Positions 45,968 to 54,330 of a stretch of 64,000 nt of DNA are shown piece by piece (within the stretch, counting starts at the first letter, position 1; each line of letters starts with the position of its first letter). The stretch lies in assembly GCF_025919725.1 (NCBI RefSeq), contig NZ_CP081495.1:1116001-1180000 (forward strand), written 5' to 3'. Under the pieces are notes generated by a model, which saw only the letters and a program-made list of their open reading frames with translations, did not search any database and had not been told where the DNA came from. Both the position numbers and the translations under genes were made by a program. This DNA comes from Flavobacterium agricola (GTDB taxonomy: Bacteria > Bacteroidota > Bacteroidia > Flavobacteriales > Flavobacteriaceae).

Positions 45968-46544
45968 ATTCATATTTATGTTTATGTCTTATAAAAGATA
46001 AATACGTATTGATTAACAAAACAACAAGCGCTAACCAATATGCAAAATTAGCTTGAACGCTAACCTTAACAAATTCATTATCTTGTTCTTGTAAATTAGC
46101 ACTAAAAGTTAATTTTAATCCAATAAGTGCAACAAAAGCAATACCAGCACAAACCGCAGCAATGCTATTAGATGGTGTTGTTGCAACAAATAAAATTACA
46201 CCACCAATTATTACAGCTGCCAATGCAATAATTGCGTACATATTTGGTGGAATTTTAGATTCTTTTTTCTCGTCATCCTCAACCTCATCTTGCATCGATT
46301 GGCTCATACTACTAATATCTTTTAACGGCCCATCTAATTGTTTGCTAACATCAACACCGGTAACTAAATTCATACCTGTTAAAGAAACTAAACTGGTATT
46401 GTTACATTTTATCGTTAAAAAGTTAAAGAAAAAAAGAAGGAAAACTAAGCCAAACAAGGCCTGAATTAATGATCTTCTTTTTGCAAGTTCGTGAACAGAA
46501 GGAATTTCTACACTAACTTTTTTTGTTGGTTTTTCATCACTCAT
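45966..46544 (-). CDS. Membrane protein, copy 2 of a local paralogue pair
   Basis: 192 residues. TM1 at about 28-46 (ALFGLVFLLFFFNFLTIKC) is followed by NTSLVSLTGMNLVTGVDVSKQL, the motif shared with the protein at 42926-43522. Then an acidic loop (EVEDDEKKESK) and three helices. Same length class and topology as copy 1. Not a known domain to me; function unknown. The two copies sit on either side of the BlaI/M56 locus on the same strand. Confidence 0.7.
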   Translation of the reverse strand: MSDEKPTKKVSVEIPSVHELAKRRSLIQALFGLVFLLFFFNFLTIKCNNTSLVSLTGMNLVTGVDVSKQLDGPLKDISSMSQSMQDEVEDDEKKESKIPPNMYAIIALAAVIIGGVILFVATTPSNSIAAVCAGIAFVALIGLKLTFSANLQEQDNEFVKVSVQANFAYWLALVVLLINTYLSFIRHKHKYE

Positions 46545-46603
46545 CGTTTTTTGTTTTTTGGTTATATAACAAACGATTAGAACGAACTTAAATTGCTGAT
46601 AGC

Positions 46604-47115
46604 TTATTTATTTCTATAAAGTAAAACTTCTTCGGTGTCATTAGGTAAAGTAATTAAACCAATGCGTTTTAGACCTAGCTTTGTTAGTAATCCTTGTGAT
46701 GCAAAATTATCTACAGCTGTAATACCGCTAATGGTTTCAATACCTAATTCTGACTGGGCAACTTGCATCAATTTTGCAGCCGATTCGTATCCAAAACCTT
46801 GTCCTTCAAACTCGGGTAAAAAAGCAAAACCAATATCAACACCTTCTACTCCATCGCGGTCATATAAACCACATGATCCGATTTTTTTTCCGGTTGCTTT
46901 TAAAATTACGGTGTTGTTAGAAAAACCTTTTTTTCTAACTGAGGTAACATTCTGGTTTTTATATAATTTTCAGCTTCGGTAATGGTTTTTACATTTCGAT
47001 CACCAATGTGCTGAATCCATTTGGGAGAATTAAGTAATTCTAAAATAAATTCGGCATCTTCTACCAAAGTTGGTCGGATAAATAAGCGATCGGTTTCGTA
47101 TGTTTTAAAAGTCAT
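46604..47115 (-). pseudogene. Frameshifted GNAT acetyltransferase (RimJ/RimL-like)
   Basis: The 5' frame (from 47115) gives TYETDRLFIRPTLVEDAEFILELLNSPKWIQHIGDRNVKT, the classic RimJ/RimL start, then stops after VFLTTP. From a T7 run at 46928-46934 (A7 on the coding strand) the next frame carries the rest: KKIGSCGLYDRDGVEGVDIGFAF, the acetyl-CoA segment EGQGFGYESAAKLM and TKLGLKRIG, ending at 46604. One extra A restores a 170-aa protein. Pseudogene or a homopolymer sequencing error. Confidence 0.85.
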
Positions 47116-47197
47116 TTTTTAGTTTTTTGTTTAGTTGCACTAAGATACATTTTTTTTGAATTCTTGTTTCATGCACCTAAAAATATGTGCTTAGGAT

Positions 47198-47312
47198 GCG
47201 TTAGCGGGTGATGCCTTGTTTGAGCTCTTTTTACCATTGCAAATGGTAAAAAAGCGAGGGCGAACACGCGCCGTGTTTGGTAACGACGGCAGGAGTTAAC
47301 AAACGGGAACGC
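47198..47312 (+). repeat. Structured intergenic repeat, copy A
   Basis: 115-bp element, GC-richer than its surroundings. Outer helix GCGTT (47198-47202) / AACGC (47308-47312). Conserved block TTGTTTGAGC (47216-47225), a long AT-rich hairpin (about 47227-47254) and conserved AGCGAGGGCGAA (47253-47264). A second hairpin GCCGT/ACGGC is at 47270-47290. It shares layout, blocks and helix positions with 56522-56620. It is followed by a terminator. Strand assigned by the reading direction of the shared blocks. Confidence 0.6.
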
Positions 47313-47321
47313 CAAAAAAAC

Positions 47322-47355
47322 AAAAAACCTTTTCTGAAAATAGAAAAGGTTTTTT
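47322..47355 (-). terminator. valS terminator
   Basis: AAAAAACCTTTTCT/AGAAAAGGTTTTTT hairpin 12 bp past the valS stop. Confidence 0.85.
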
Positions 47356-47366
47356 GGTGGTATTTA

Positions 47367-50000
47367 TTATTTTAATCCGGCTAATGATTGCTCAATAGTT
47401 GCAATTTTAGACAGCGCATCGGCTTCTTTTTTGCGTTCGTTTGCAATTACTTGCTCGGGTGCTCCGTTCACGAATTTTTCGTTTGAAAGTTTGCCTTGTA
47501 CTGATTTTAAAAATCCTTTTAAGTATTTTAATTCTTCTTCTAACTTAGCAACTTCTTCTTCAACGTTTACCGATCCGGAAATTGGAATAAAATATTCGTT
47601 AGCATTTACACGGAATGATAATGCTCCTGCAACTTGTTCGTTTACATATTCTAGATTTGCAACGTTGCCTAATTTTGTAATTACAGCATCAAAAGTTGTA
47701 GATTTGTTGTCTTTATTCAGCACCTTTAAATCAATCGTTTCTTTAAACGAAATATTTTTGTCTTTACGAATGGTTCTGATACCTGAAATAACTTCGGCAG
47801 CATAATCAAAATCAACAATTAATTGCTCGTTATATGACTTAATTTCTGGCCATGCAGAAACAATTAAAGCTTGCTCTGGCGTACGTGTTGTAATATGTTG
47901 CCAAATTTCTTCTGTTAAGAAAGGCATGTACGGATGCAATAATTTTAGGTTTGCTTCTAGCATTTCGATAGCCGCTTTATAAGTTACTGCATCAACTGGT
48001 TGTTGGTAACCTGGTTTAATCATTTCTAGGAACCACGAACAGAAATCGTCCCAAACCAATTTATAAATAGCCATTAAAGCATCTGAAATTCGGTATTTTT
48101 CGAAATGATCTTCAATTTCTGCTAAAGTTTTTTGCAGCTTCGCTTCGTACCATGCAATCGCAGCTTTAGAAGCTTCTGGTTGTGCATTGGTTTCTGAAAT
48201 TTCCCACCCTTGAATTAAACGGAAGGCATTCCAGATTTTGTTTGTAAAAGCTTTACCTTGGTTACATAATTCTTCGTCAAACAAAATATCGTTTCCTGCT
48301 GATGCAGATAACAATAAACCACAACGTACACCATCGGCACCAAATTTCTCGATTAAATCTAACGGATCTGGTGAATTTCCTAGTGATTTTGACATTTTTC
48401 GGCGTTGTGCATCACGTACAATTCCGGTTAAATATACGTTTGAGAATGGTTTTTCGCCTGTATATTCATATCCAGCAATAATCATACGAGCAACCCAGAA
48501 AAATAAAATATCTGGACCGGTAACTAAATCGTTGGTTGGATAGTAATATTTAAACTCTTCGTTATCAGGATTTACAATTCCGTCGAAAACAGACATTGGC
48601 CATAACCAAGATGAAAACCACGTATCTAAAGCATCTTTATCTTGAGTTAAATTTGCCATAGCAAGGTTTGCGTTACCAGATTTTGCTTTGGCTAATTCTA
48701 AAGCTGCTTCTTTAGTTTCGGCAACTACAAAATCTTCTTTCCCTTCACCAAAATAATAAGCAGGAATTTGATGCCCCCACCATAATTGGCGTGAAATATT
48801 CCAATCGCGAATATTTTCCATCCAATGGCGATAGGTATTATTAAATCGGTTCGGATATAATTTAACTTCTTCGGTTTCTAAAACGGCTTTGATAACTGGT
48901 TTAACCAAATCTTCCATTTTAAGGAACCATTGGTCTGATAAACGCGGTTCGATAACGGCTTTGGTACGCTCAGAAGTTCCAACATTATTTAGGTGATTTT
49001 CTACTTTTTCTAAAGCTCCGATTGTTTTTAATTCTTCAGCAATTTCATCACGAACTACAAAACGATCTTTGCCTTTGTAATGCATCCCTAAATCATTAAG
49101 CGTTGCATCTTCATTAAAAATATCAATAATTTCTAAGTTGTGACGTTCGCCTAATTCTTTATCATTCACATCGTGAGCCGGAGTAACTTTTAAACATCCG
49201 GTTCCGAATTCCATATCTACATATTCGTCAAAAATAATTGGAACCACGCGATTTACAATCGGAACAATTGCGTTTTTACCTCGTAAATGCGCGTAACGTT
49301 CGTCATTCGGATTAATACAAATTGCTGAATCTCCTAAAATAGTTTCCGGACGAGTTGTTGCAATGGTAAGAAAATCGTTAGTTCCTTCAATTTGATATTT
49401 AACGTGGTATAATTTACCTTGACGTTCTTCGTAAATTACTTCTTCGTCAGAAAGCGTTGTTTTTGCTTCCGGATCCCAGTTTACCATGCGGAATCCACGG
49501 TAAATTAATCCTTTGTTGTATAAATCAACAAAAGATTTAATTACTGCTGCCGAAAGTTCGGCATCCATAGTAAATTTGGTACGTTCCCAGTCGCAAGAAG
49601 CACCTAGCTTTTTAAGTTGTTCTAAAATGGTTCCGCCATATTTGTCGGTCCAATCCCAAGCGTGCTTTAAGAATTCTTCACGGGTTAAATCGTCTTTATT
49701 AATTCCTTCAGCTTTTAACTTAGCAACAACTTTTGCTTCGGTTGCTATCGAAGCATGATCTGTACCTGGCACCCAGCACGCGTTAAAACCTTTTAAACGA
49801 GCACGACGAATTAGAACATCTTGAATGGTGTTATTCAACATATGCCCCATGTGTAAAACACCTGTGACGTTTGGTGGCGGAATTACAATGGTATAAGGTG
49901 TTCTATGATCTGGTGTTGAACGAAAGTAATTGTTTTTCATCCAATAGTCGTACCATTTCGCTTCAACTTGTTTAGCATCAAACTGCGCTGGAATACTCAT
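47367..50000 (-). CDS. valS: Valine-tRNA ligase
   Basis: 877 residues, class I. PPPNVTGVLHMGHMLNNT holds the HIGH-type motif (HMGH), then WVPGTDHASIATEAKV, the CP1 editing domain (TTRPETILGDSAICINP, TGCLKVTPAHDVND), RKMSKSLGNSPDP (KMSKS) and a C-terminal coiled coil (VEEEVAKLEEELKYLKGFL), all diagnostic for ValRS. Charges tRNA-Val and edits threonine. Start ATG gives MSIPAQFDAKQVE. Monocistronic. Confidence 0.97.
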   Translation of the reverse strand: MSIPAQFDAKQVEAKWYDYWMKNNYFRSTPDHRTPYTIVIPPPNVTGVLHMGHMLNNTIQDVLIRRARLKGFNACWVPGTDHASIATEAKVVAKLKAEGINKDDLTREEFLKHAWDWTDKYGGTILEQLKKLGASCDWERTKFTMDAELSAAVIKSFVDLYNKGLIYRGFRMVNWDPEAKTTLSDEEVIYEERQGKLYHVKYQIEGTNDFLTIATTRPETILGDSAICINPNDERYAHLRGKNAIVPIVNRVVPIIFDEYVDMEFGTGCLKVTPAHDVNDKELGERHNLEIIDIFNEDATLNDLGMHYKGKDRFVVRDEIAEELKTIGALEKVENHLNNVGTSERTKAVIEPRLSDQWFLKMEDLVKPVIKAVLETEEVKLYPNRFNNTYRHWMENIRDWNISRQLWWGHQIPAYYFGEGKEDFVVAETKEAALELAKAKSGNANLAMANLTQDKDALDTWFSSWLWPMSVFDGIVNPDNEEFKYYYPTNDLVTGPDILFFWVARMIIAGYEYTGEKPFSNVYLTGIVRDAQRRKMSKSLGNSPDPLDLIEKFGADGVRCGLLLSASAGNDILFDEELCNQGKAFTNKIWNAFRLIQGWEISETNAQPEASKAAIAWYEAKLQKTLAEIEDHFEKYRISDALMAIYKLVWDDFCSWFLEMIKPGYQQPVDAVTYKAAIEMLEANLKLLHPYMPFLTEEIWQHITTRTPEQALIVSAWPEIKSYNEQLIVDFDYAAEVISGIRTIRKDKNISFKETIDLKVLNKDNKSTTFDAVITKLGNVANLEYVNEQVAGALSFRVNANEYFIPISGSVNVEEEVAKLEEELKYLKGFLKSVQGKLSNEKFVNGAPEQVIANERKKEADALSKIATIEQSLAGLK

Positions 50001-50212
50001 ATATTTAATTTATTTGTAAAAATTATTCAATCTGTAATAAGTTACAAATTTAATTTTTTTATGGCAATAACTGTAATAAAAATAGAATACTCACATAATA
50101 TTTTAGTTGGCATGTTATTTGCAATGTTAAAATAAATTAAAAAAAGTAATTCTTTTTTATATTAATCTGTTTAAATTTACGTTGTATATATAACTTTTAA
50201 GAATTTAGTAAC

Positions 50213-50596
50213 ATGAAAAAATTATTGGGAATAGTAGCAATTATTGCTTGTAGTGCAAGTACTTATGCACAAGAAATTGTATTTAAAGACAAAGATAACA
50301 CAGTAGATTACGGTACGGTTACACAAGGTGTTGATGATGGCTTACGCACGTTTGAATTTACAAACACGGGTAATAAACCTTTAATTATTAAGCATGTACA
50401 ATCTACTTGCGGTTGTACGGTACCTTCTAAACCAACAGAACCGATTATGCCAGGTAAAACAGGTAAAATTGATGTAAAATACAACATGGTTCCGGGTAAA
50501 ATTGCTAAAACCATTACCGTAGAAACGAATGCTACGAACGTACCTGATGGACGCGTTTCATTACGTATTAAAGGAAATGTAGTAGCTGGAAAATAA
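50213..50596 (+). CDS. DUF1573 secreted protein
   Basis: 127 residues: signal peptide MKKLLGIVAIIACSASTYA, then one Ig-like DUF1573 domain with TVDYGTVTQGVDDGLRTFEFTNTGNKPLIIKHVQSTCGCTVP. The SxCGCT motif and NTGNKPL are the family signature, seen in many Bacteroidota surface and periplasmic proteins. Function unknown. A single gene between valS (divergent) and the oxygenase pseudogene (convergent). Confidence 0.87.
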   Translation: MKKLLGIVAIIACSASTYAQEIVFKDKDNTVDYGTVTQGVDDGLRTFEFTNTGNKPLIIKHVQSTCGCTVPSKPTEPIMPGKTGKIDVKYNMVPGKIAKTITVETNATNVPDGRVSLRIKGNVVAGK

Positions 50597-50630
50597 TTTT
50601 ATAAAAAATTAATCATACATTAATTACAAT

Positions 50631-50662
50631 AAAAAACCTTACTGCTAACCAGTAAGGTTTTT
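50631..50662. terminator. Bidirectional terminator
   Basis: AAAAAACCTTACT-GCTAACC-AGTAAGGTTTTTT between convergent genes. Confidence 0.85.
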
Positions 50663-51840
50663 TTATGTAGGTTTAGTATATAGCTCACAAACTTTAATTT
50701 GCTCTTGATATCCTTTCTGAACCATTTTGGAATAAAAACTGATCGACCTATCAGCCATTTTTTGCATAGCTTTATTGATGTTTTTTATTGTCCTAACCCA
50801 ATAAACAGCTTTGCTATTCGGAATTTGTAACGTTGTACAAGTTTGATTGCCTAGCATCAACTTATTATATCCTAAATTGGTTTGGTAAACAAAGTTTTTT
50901 AAAAGCGTTGAATTGGTAAAACTTACCGTTTTAGGTTCTAAATACAATGATTGTGCTAAAGCAATAGAATCTGCATCGGCTTGTTTTTGCGTTTTGCTCC
51001 ATAAATAAAGGGCATCAGCTGCTTGCTGTTCGGTATCTACCAACAAATGTTCTGGAATACCCAATAAATAACCCACATATTTCCATAAATGTAAGGTTCC
51101 GTTAATTTCTTGTTGGGTAGGTTTAAAGCCTAGTTTTATTAATCCATCAATAAATGCAATAGAAAAACCCAAATTGGTAGCTTGCATATCCCATAAATTT
51201 AAAGGTTTCCCCCACTTAGAATTATCCCAAGTCGGATCTTTTAAAATCATAATTCGTGAGTACGAATGAATTAACCGTGTGGTGATGGTGTTATAAAATC
51301 CAGCTTGATTGCGCTGTAACTGATTTTTACCCGTAACATTTACCCAAAAAACAACCGTATCTGCCAAGCGCTTAGCAGCACCTTTTTTAAGGCTTCGGTA
51401 AAAATTAAAGGTTTGTTTATGGCTGCCGATTCATACCCGCCCATTAAGCTATAATTTCGTAAAGTTGCTAAACCAGAAGTACCCGATCGGTTACAAAAAT
51501 TAGTTCCTTCGTTCAATAAATCTGCATCCAACCAATCTGGAATATGAAAAATTTGCTGTAAAAAACGTTGTGTGTTTTCAGAATATGTTTCTACATGCAA
51601 CGGGTACGTTTTTAGTATTTGATGCAACTTCCCCATTCCGGCTCTAAATCCCATTTCAACCAAATATTCTTCAGCAACTGCATCTCCTAAATCATCTACT
51701 TCAAAATAATACGGCACCATAGCATTGGCTGCCAATAAATTAATATTGGCTGATTTTATGGTGTTTAAATAACTTTTAGGATTTTCCCAATAACTTGAGA
51801 AAACTGAAGTTGTTGTAGTGCTGTGTCGCGTAGGAATCAT
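50663..51840 (-). pseudogene. Frameshifted MpaB/rubber-oxygenase-like protein (DUF2236)
   Basis: The 5' frame (51840 to 51340) gives a start plus EYLVEMGFRAGMGKLHQILKTYPLH and EALKK, then drifts into VLLSAWQIRLFFG. The second frame continues as GAAKRLADTVVFWVNVTGKN, RLIHSYSRI (a probable heme-ligand His region) and NLWDMQATNLGFSIAFIDGLIKLGF, ending at 50663. The break is at a T6 run at 51382-51387 (A6 on the coding strand); one more A gives an unbroken 392-aa protein. Family: heme-dependent oxygenases related to latex-clearing proteins and MpaB. A real pseudogene or a base undercall. Confidence 0.8.
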
Positions 51841-51925
51841 GTAATTGGGTTTGAATTTTAAATTTACTTAAAAATAAGTACTTACGTTGATTAAATTTGC
51901 TAACAAACTGCTAAATTTTAAAAAA

Positions 51926-51957
51926 TAAAGCTTCAGAACTTAAGTTCTGAAGCTTTA
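51926..51957. terminator. Hairpin between oxygenase pseudogene and amidohydrolase
   Basis: AAAGCTTCAGAACTT/AAGTTCTGAAGCTTT perfect inverted repeat downstream of the amidohydrolase stop (minus strand), with a weak T-run. Confidence 0.6.
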
Positions 51958-51999
51958 AAAGAGATATATAAAAGGGATAAAATAAATGCGTTACTTTAG

Positions 52000-53367
52000 T
52001 TAAGCAAATGTATCAATTGCCACAAAGTTGCCTTGGTGCACGAGTTGCTTTACTGGGGAAATTCGAGCAACTGCTTCGGCAGAACAACTTGCATCAACAA
52101 AAACTAAATTGGCAGCATCTTGCTTTTTAGGCCATTGTTGCTCTCCTTTATCATTTAAAGGTAAAACATTTGCAGTGGCAATTTTTAAACTTCTAGAAAG
52201 ATCAAATTCTGAGCTATATCCGTATAATTGAGCCATTAAATTGGCTTTTTGTAATACGTTTCCGGTTCCGAATGAATCCCAATGGTCCATAATGCTATCG
52301 TTACCGGTATAAACCGTTACATTGTGTTTGTATAAAGTAGGAATTGGCATGGTTAAACGACCAAACGGAATGGTTGATATTACTCCTATTCCGGCATCGC
52401 CTAATTTTGCAGCTATTTCTTCTTGTTTTTTAGATTCTAATCTGCCTAAAATAAAACAATGACTTAAAAAGGTTTTATTTTTTAAGGCTGGATTTTCGTT
52501 TACCTTATCAATAATATATTCTACGGTTTTTAAACCAGCTTCGTTGGTTTCGTGTAAATGTATATCAATGCCTTTATTGTTATCTAAAGCCAGTTGTACG
52601 GTAAAATCGACCGTTTTTTCAATAGCTCCGTCAATGCTGTACGGATCTACCCCACCAATAAAATCGACCGTTTTTAATTTTGCAGCTTCTCGCAAATACG
52701 GTACCGAATCGGTATAATAAACGCCGTGTTGTGGAAAGGCAACAATTTCGGCAGAAAAATTATCTTTTTTCTTATCTAAAACTTTTAAAACTTCATCTAA
52801 ACCGCGAAGTTTAGAAGTTGGTTCAATATTAACATGGCTGCGGGTAATTGATGTACCGTTTTTTTGCAGCAATTCCATAATTTTTTCGGCTCTGTATTGG
52901 GTTTGATCTTCAATGCTTGGTAACAAATCTTGTTCAAAAGCAATCATGCCTTTAACACCAGCTTTTGTTCTGTTTTTCGCTTGCCAAGATCCACCGTAAT
53001 ATGTTTTATCTAAATGAATGTGCATGTCTTTAAAAGACGGCAACATTAACAAACCTTTCATATCAATAGCTTGAGCATTATTGGGTTGATTTGCATCTAC
53101 AGCCGTTATTACTCCGTTTGCTATAGAAATGGTAAACAAATCGGTTTTGGTATGTATTACATTTCCTTCATTATCGTATATAAAACCTGTCTCTAGCAAT
53201 ACGTTTTTTAATTGATACGCATTTTTAGTAGGTTTGCTTTGTAACAAATCTAATTCAGCAGGAAAGCTTGTTTGTCCTGCGGCAAACATAGTTCCAAAGT
53301 TTAATCCTATAATTCCTAATCCTGATTTTCTTAAAAAATCTTTTCTAGATATTCCTTTATTTTCCAT
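52000..53367 (-). CDS. Exported amidohydrolase, cytosine deaminase-like
   Basis: 455 residues. Leader ISRKDFLRKSGLGIIGLNFG with an SRKDFLRK Tat-like motif (single Arg pairs, so Tat is probable but not certain). After LPSFKDMHIHLDKTYYGG (metal His pair HIH) come HVNIEPTSKLRGLDEV, HLHETNEAGLKTVEYI, LSHCFILGRL and TGNDSIMDHWDSFGTGN, the metal-ligand and substrate-loop order of the CodA-like branch of the amidohydrolase superfamily. The exported location makes cytosine itself an unusual substrate, so the target is open. No partner genes on either side. Confidence 0.85.
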   Translation of the reverse strand: MENKGISRKDFLRKSGLGIIGLNFGTMFAAGQTSFPAELDLLQSKPTKNAYQLKNVLLETGFIYDNEGNVIHTKTDLFTISIANGVITAVDANQPNNAQAIDMKGLLMLPSFKDMHIHLDKTYYGGSWQAKNRTKAGVKGMIAFEQDLLPSIEDQTQYRAEKIMELLQKNGTSITRSHVNIEPTSKLRGLDEVLKVLDKKKDNFSAEIVAFPQHGVYYTDSVPYLREAAKLKTVDFIGGVDPYSIDGAIEKTVDFTVQLALDNNKGIDIHLHETNEAGLKTVEYIIDKVNENPALKNKTFLSHCFILGRLESKKQEEIAAKLGDAGIGVISTIPFGRLTMPIPTLYKHNVTVYTGNDSIMDHWDSFGTGNVLQKANLMAQLYGYSSEFDLSRSLKIATANVLPLNDKGEQQWPKKQDAANLVFVDASCSAEAVARISPVKQLVHQGNFVAIDTFA

Positions 53368-53584
53368 ACTTGTAATTTTTTAACAAAATTAGTGAACCCA
53401 ATACAAACAAGCGCTGTAACATTTATTACATGACTTGAAAAATTTATACATCGCCTTAAATGTTGTAAAAACAAGCATTTAACTTATACAAGTAATAGAT
53501 TTTACAACATATCGCAGTTATTATACAAGATAAAAAACAAACATTATAAATAACTTTGTATAAGTAAAATTTAAATAAAATAGT

Positions 53585-54250
53585 ATGAAAAATGTATTAA
53601 TGATATGCTTAATCGCGATATTAAGTTCGTGTGATGCATCAACAACCCCAACAGATATGAATGCAAAAAATATTATTGAATTGGTTAACGCGAACAATAT
53701 AAATGGCGTTAAAGAAGCGCTTGAAGCAGGCGCAAATGTAAATACAACAGATAATCAGAACCGAAACTTATTGTTACTTGCAACCTTAAATAGCAATACT
53801 GCTATGGCTAAATTATTGGTTGAACATGGTGCTGATGTAAATATGCAAGCTAAAAACTTAGATTCTGCCTTTTTATATGCTGGTGCCAGCGGACAAACCG
53901 AATTGGTTAAACTTTATTTAGCTAACGGCGCTCGTTTTGATGTATTTAATCGCTACTACGGTTCTGCGTTAATTCCTGCTTGCGAACGTGGGCATGTAGA
54001 AACGGTTCGCGTTTTAGCTACAACACCAAATTATCCGATTGATCATATTAATCGTTTAGGCTGGACCGGATTGCTAGAAGCTGTAATTTTAGGTGACGGA
54101 TCTAAAAATTATCAAGAAATTGTAAATATTTTAATCGAAAATGGTTCTGATATTTCTATTGGTGACCGAAGCGGTGTTACAGCTTTAGAACATGCTAAAG
54201 CAAAACGCCAAACAAAAATTATAGAAATATTAACAAACGTGAATAAATAA
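53585..54250 (+). CDS. Ankyrin-repeat lipoprotein
   Basis: 221 residues. Lipobox LSSC (Cys16) gives a lipid-anchored protein. Four to five ankyrin repeats fill about 30-215: NANNINGVKEALEAGANVNTTDNQNRNLLLLA, NTAMAKLLVEHGADVNMQ, GQTELVKLYLANGARFDV, YQEIVNILIENGSDISIGDRSG. A protein-binding scaffold in the periplasm or at the outer membrane; partner unknown. A -7 box TAACTTTG lies at 53551-53558. The next gene is another lipoprotein 80 bp downstream. Confidence 0.87.
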   Translation: MKNVLMICLIAILSSCDASTTPTDMNAKNIIELVNANNINGVKEALEAGANVNTTDNQNRNLLLLATLNSNTAMAKLLVEHGADVNMQAKNLDSAFLYAGASGQTELVKLYLANGARFDVFNRYYGSALIPACERGHVETVRVLATTPNYPIDHINRLGWTGLLEAVILGDGSKNYQEIVNILIENGSDISIGDRSGVTALEHAKAKRQTKIIEILTNVNK

Positions 54251-54330
54251 TTCAACAAATAGGATAAATAACACAACAACCAGGACACAAATAACATTTT
54301 AATTTGTAAAAATAATATTAATTCATAATT

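Noticed and set aside
46635..46982. 115-aa frame on the plus strand
   Set aside because: Antisense to the second half of the frameshifted GNAT gene, whose minus-strand translation matches acetyltransferase motifs.
47431..47805. 124-aa plus-strand frame antisense to valS
   Set aside because: Shadow of the ValRS C-terminal coding region.
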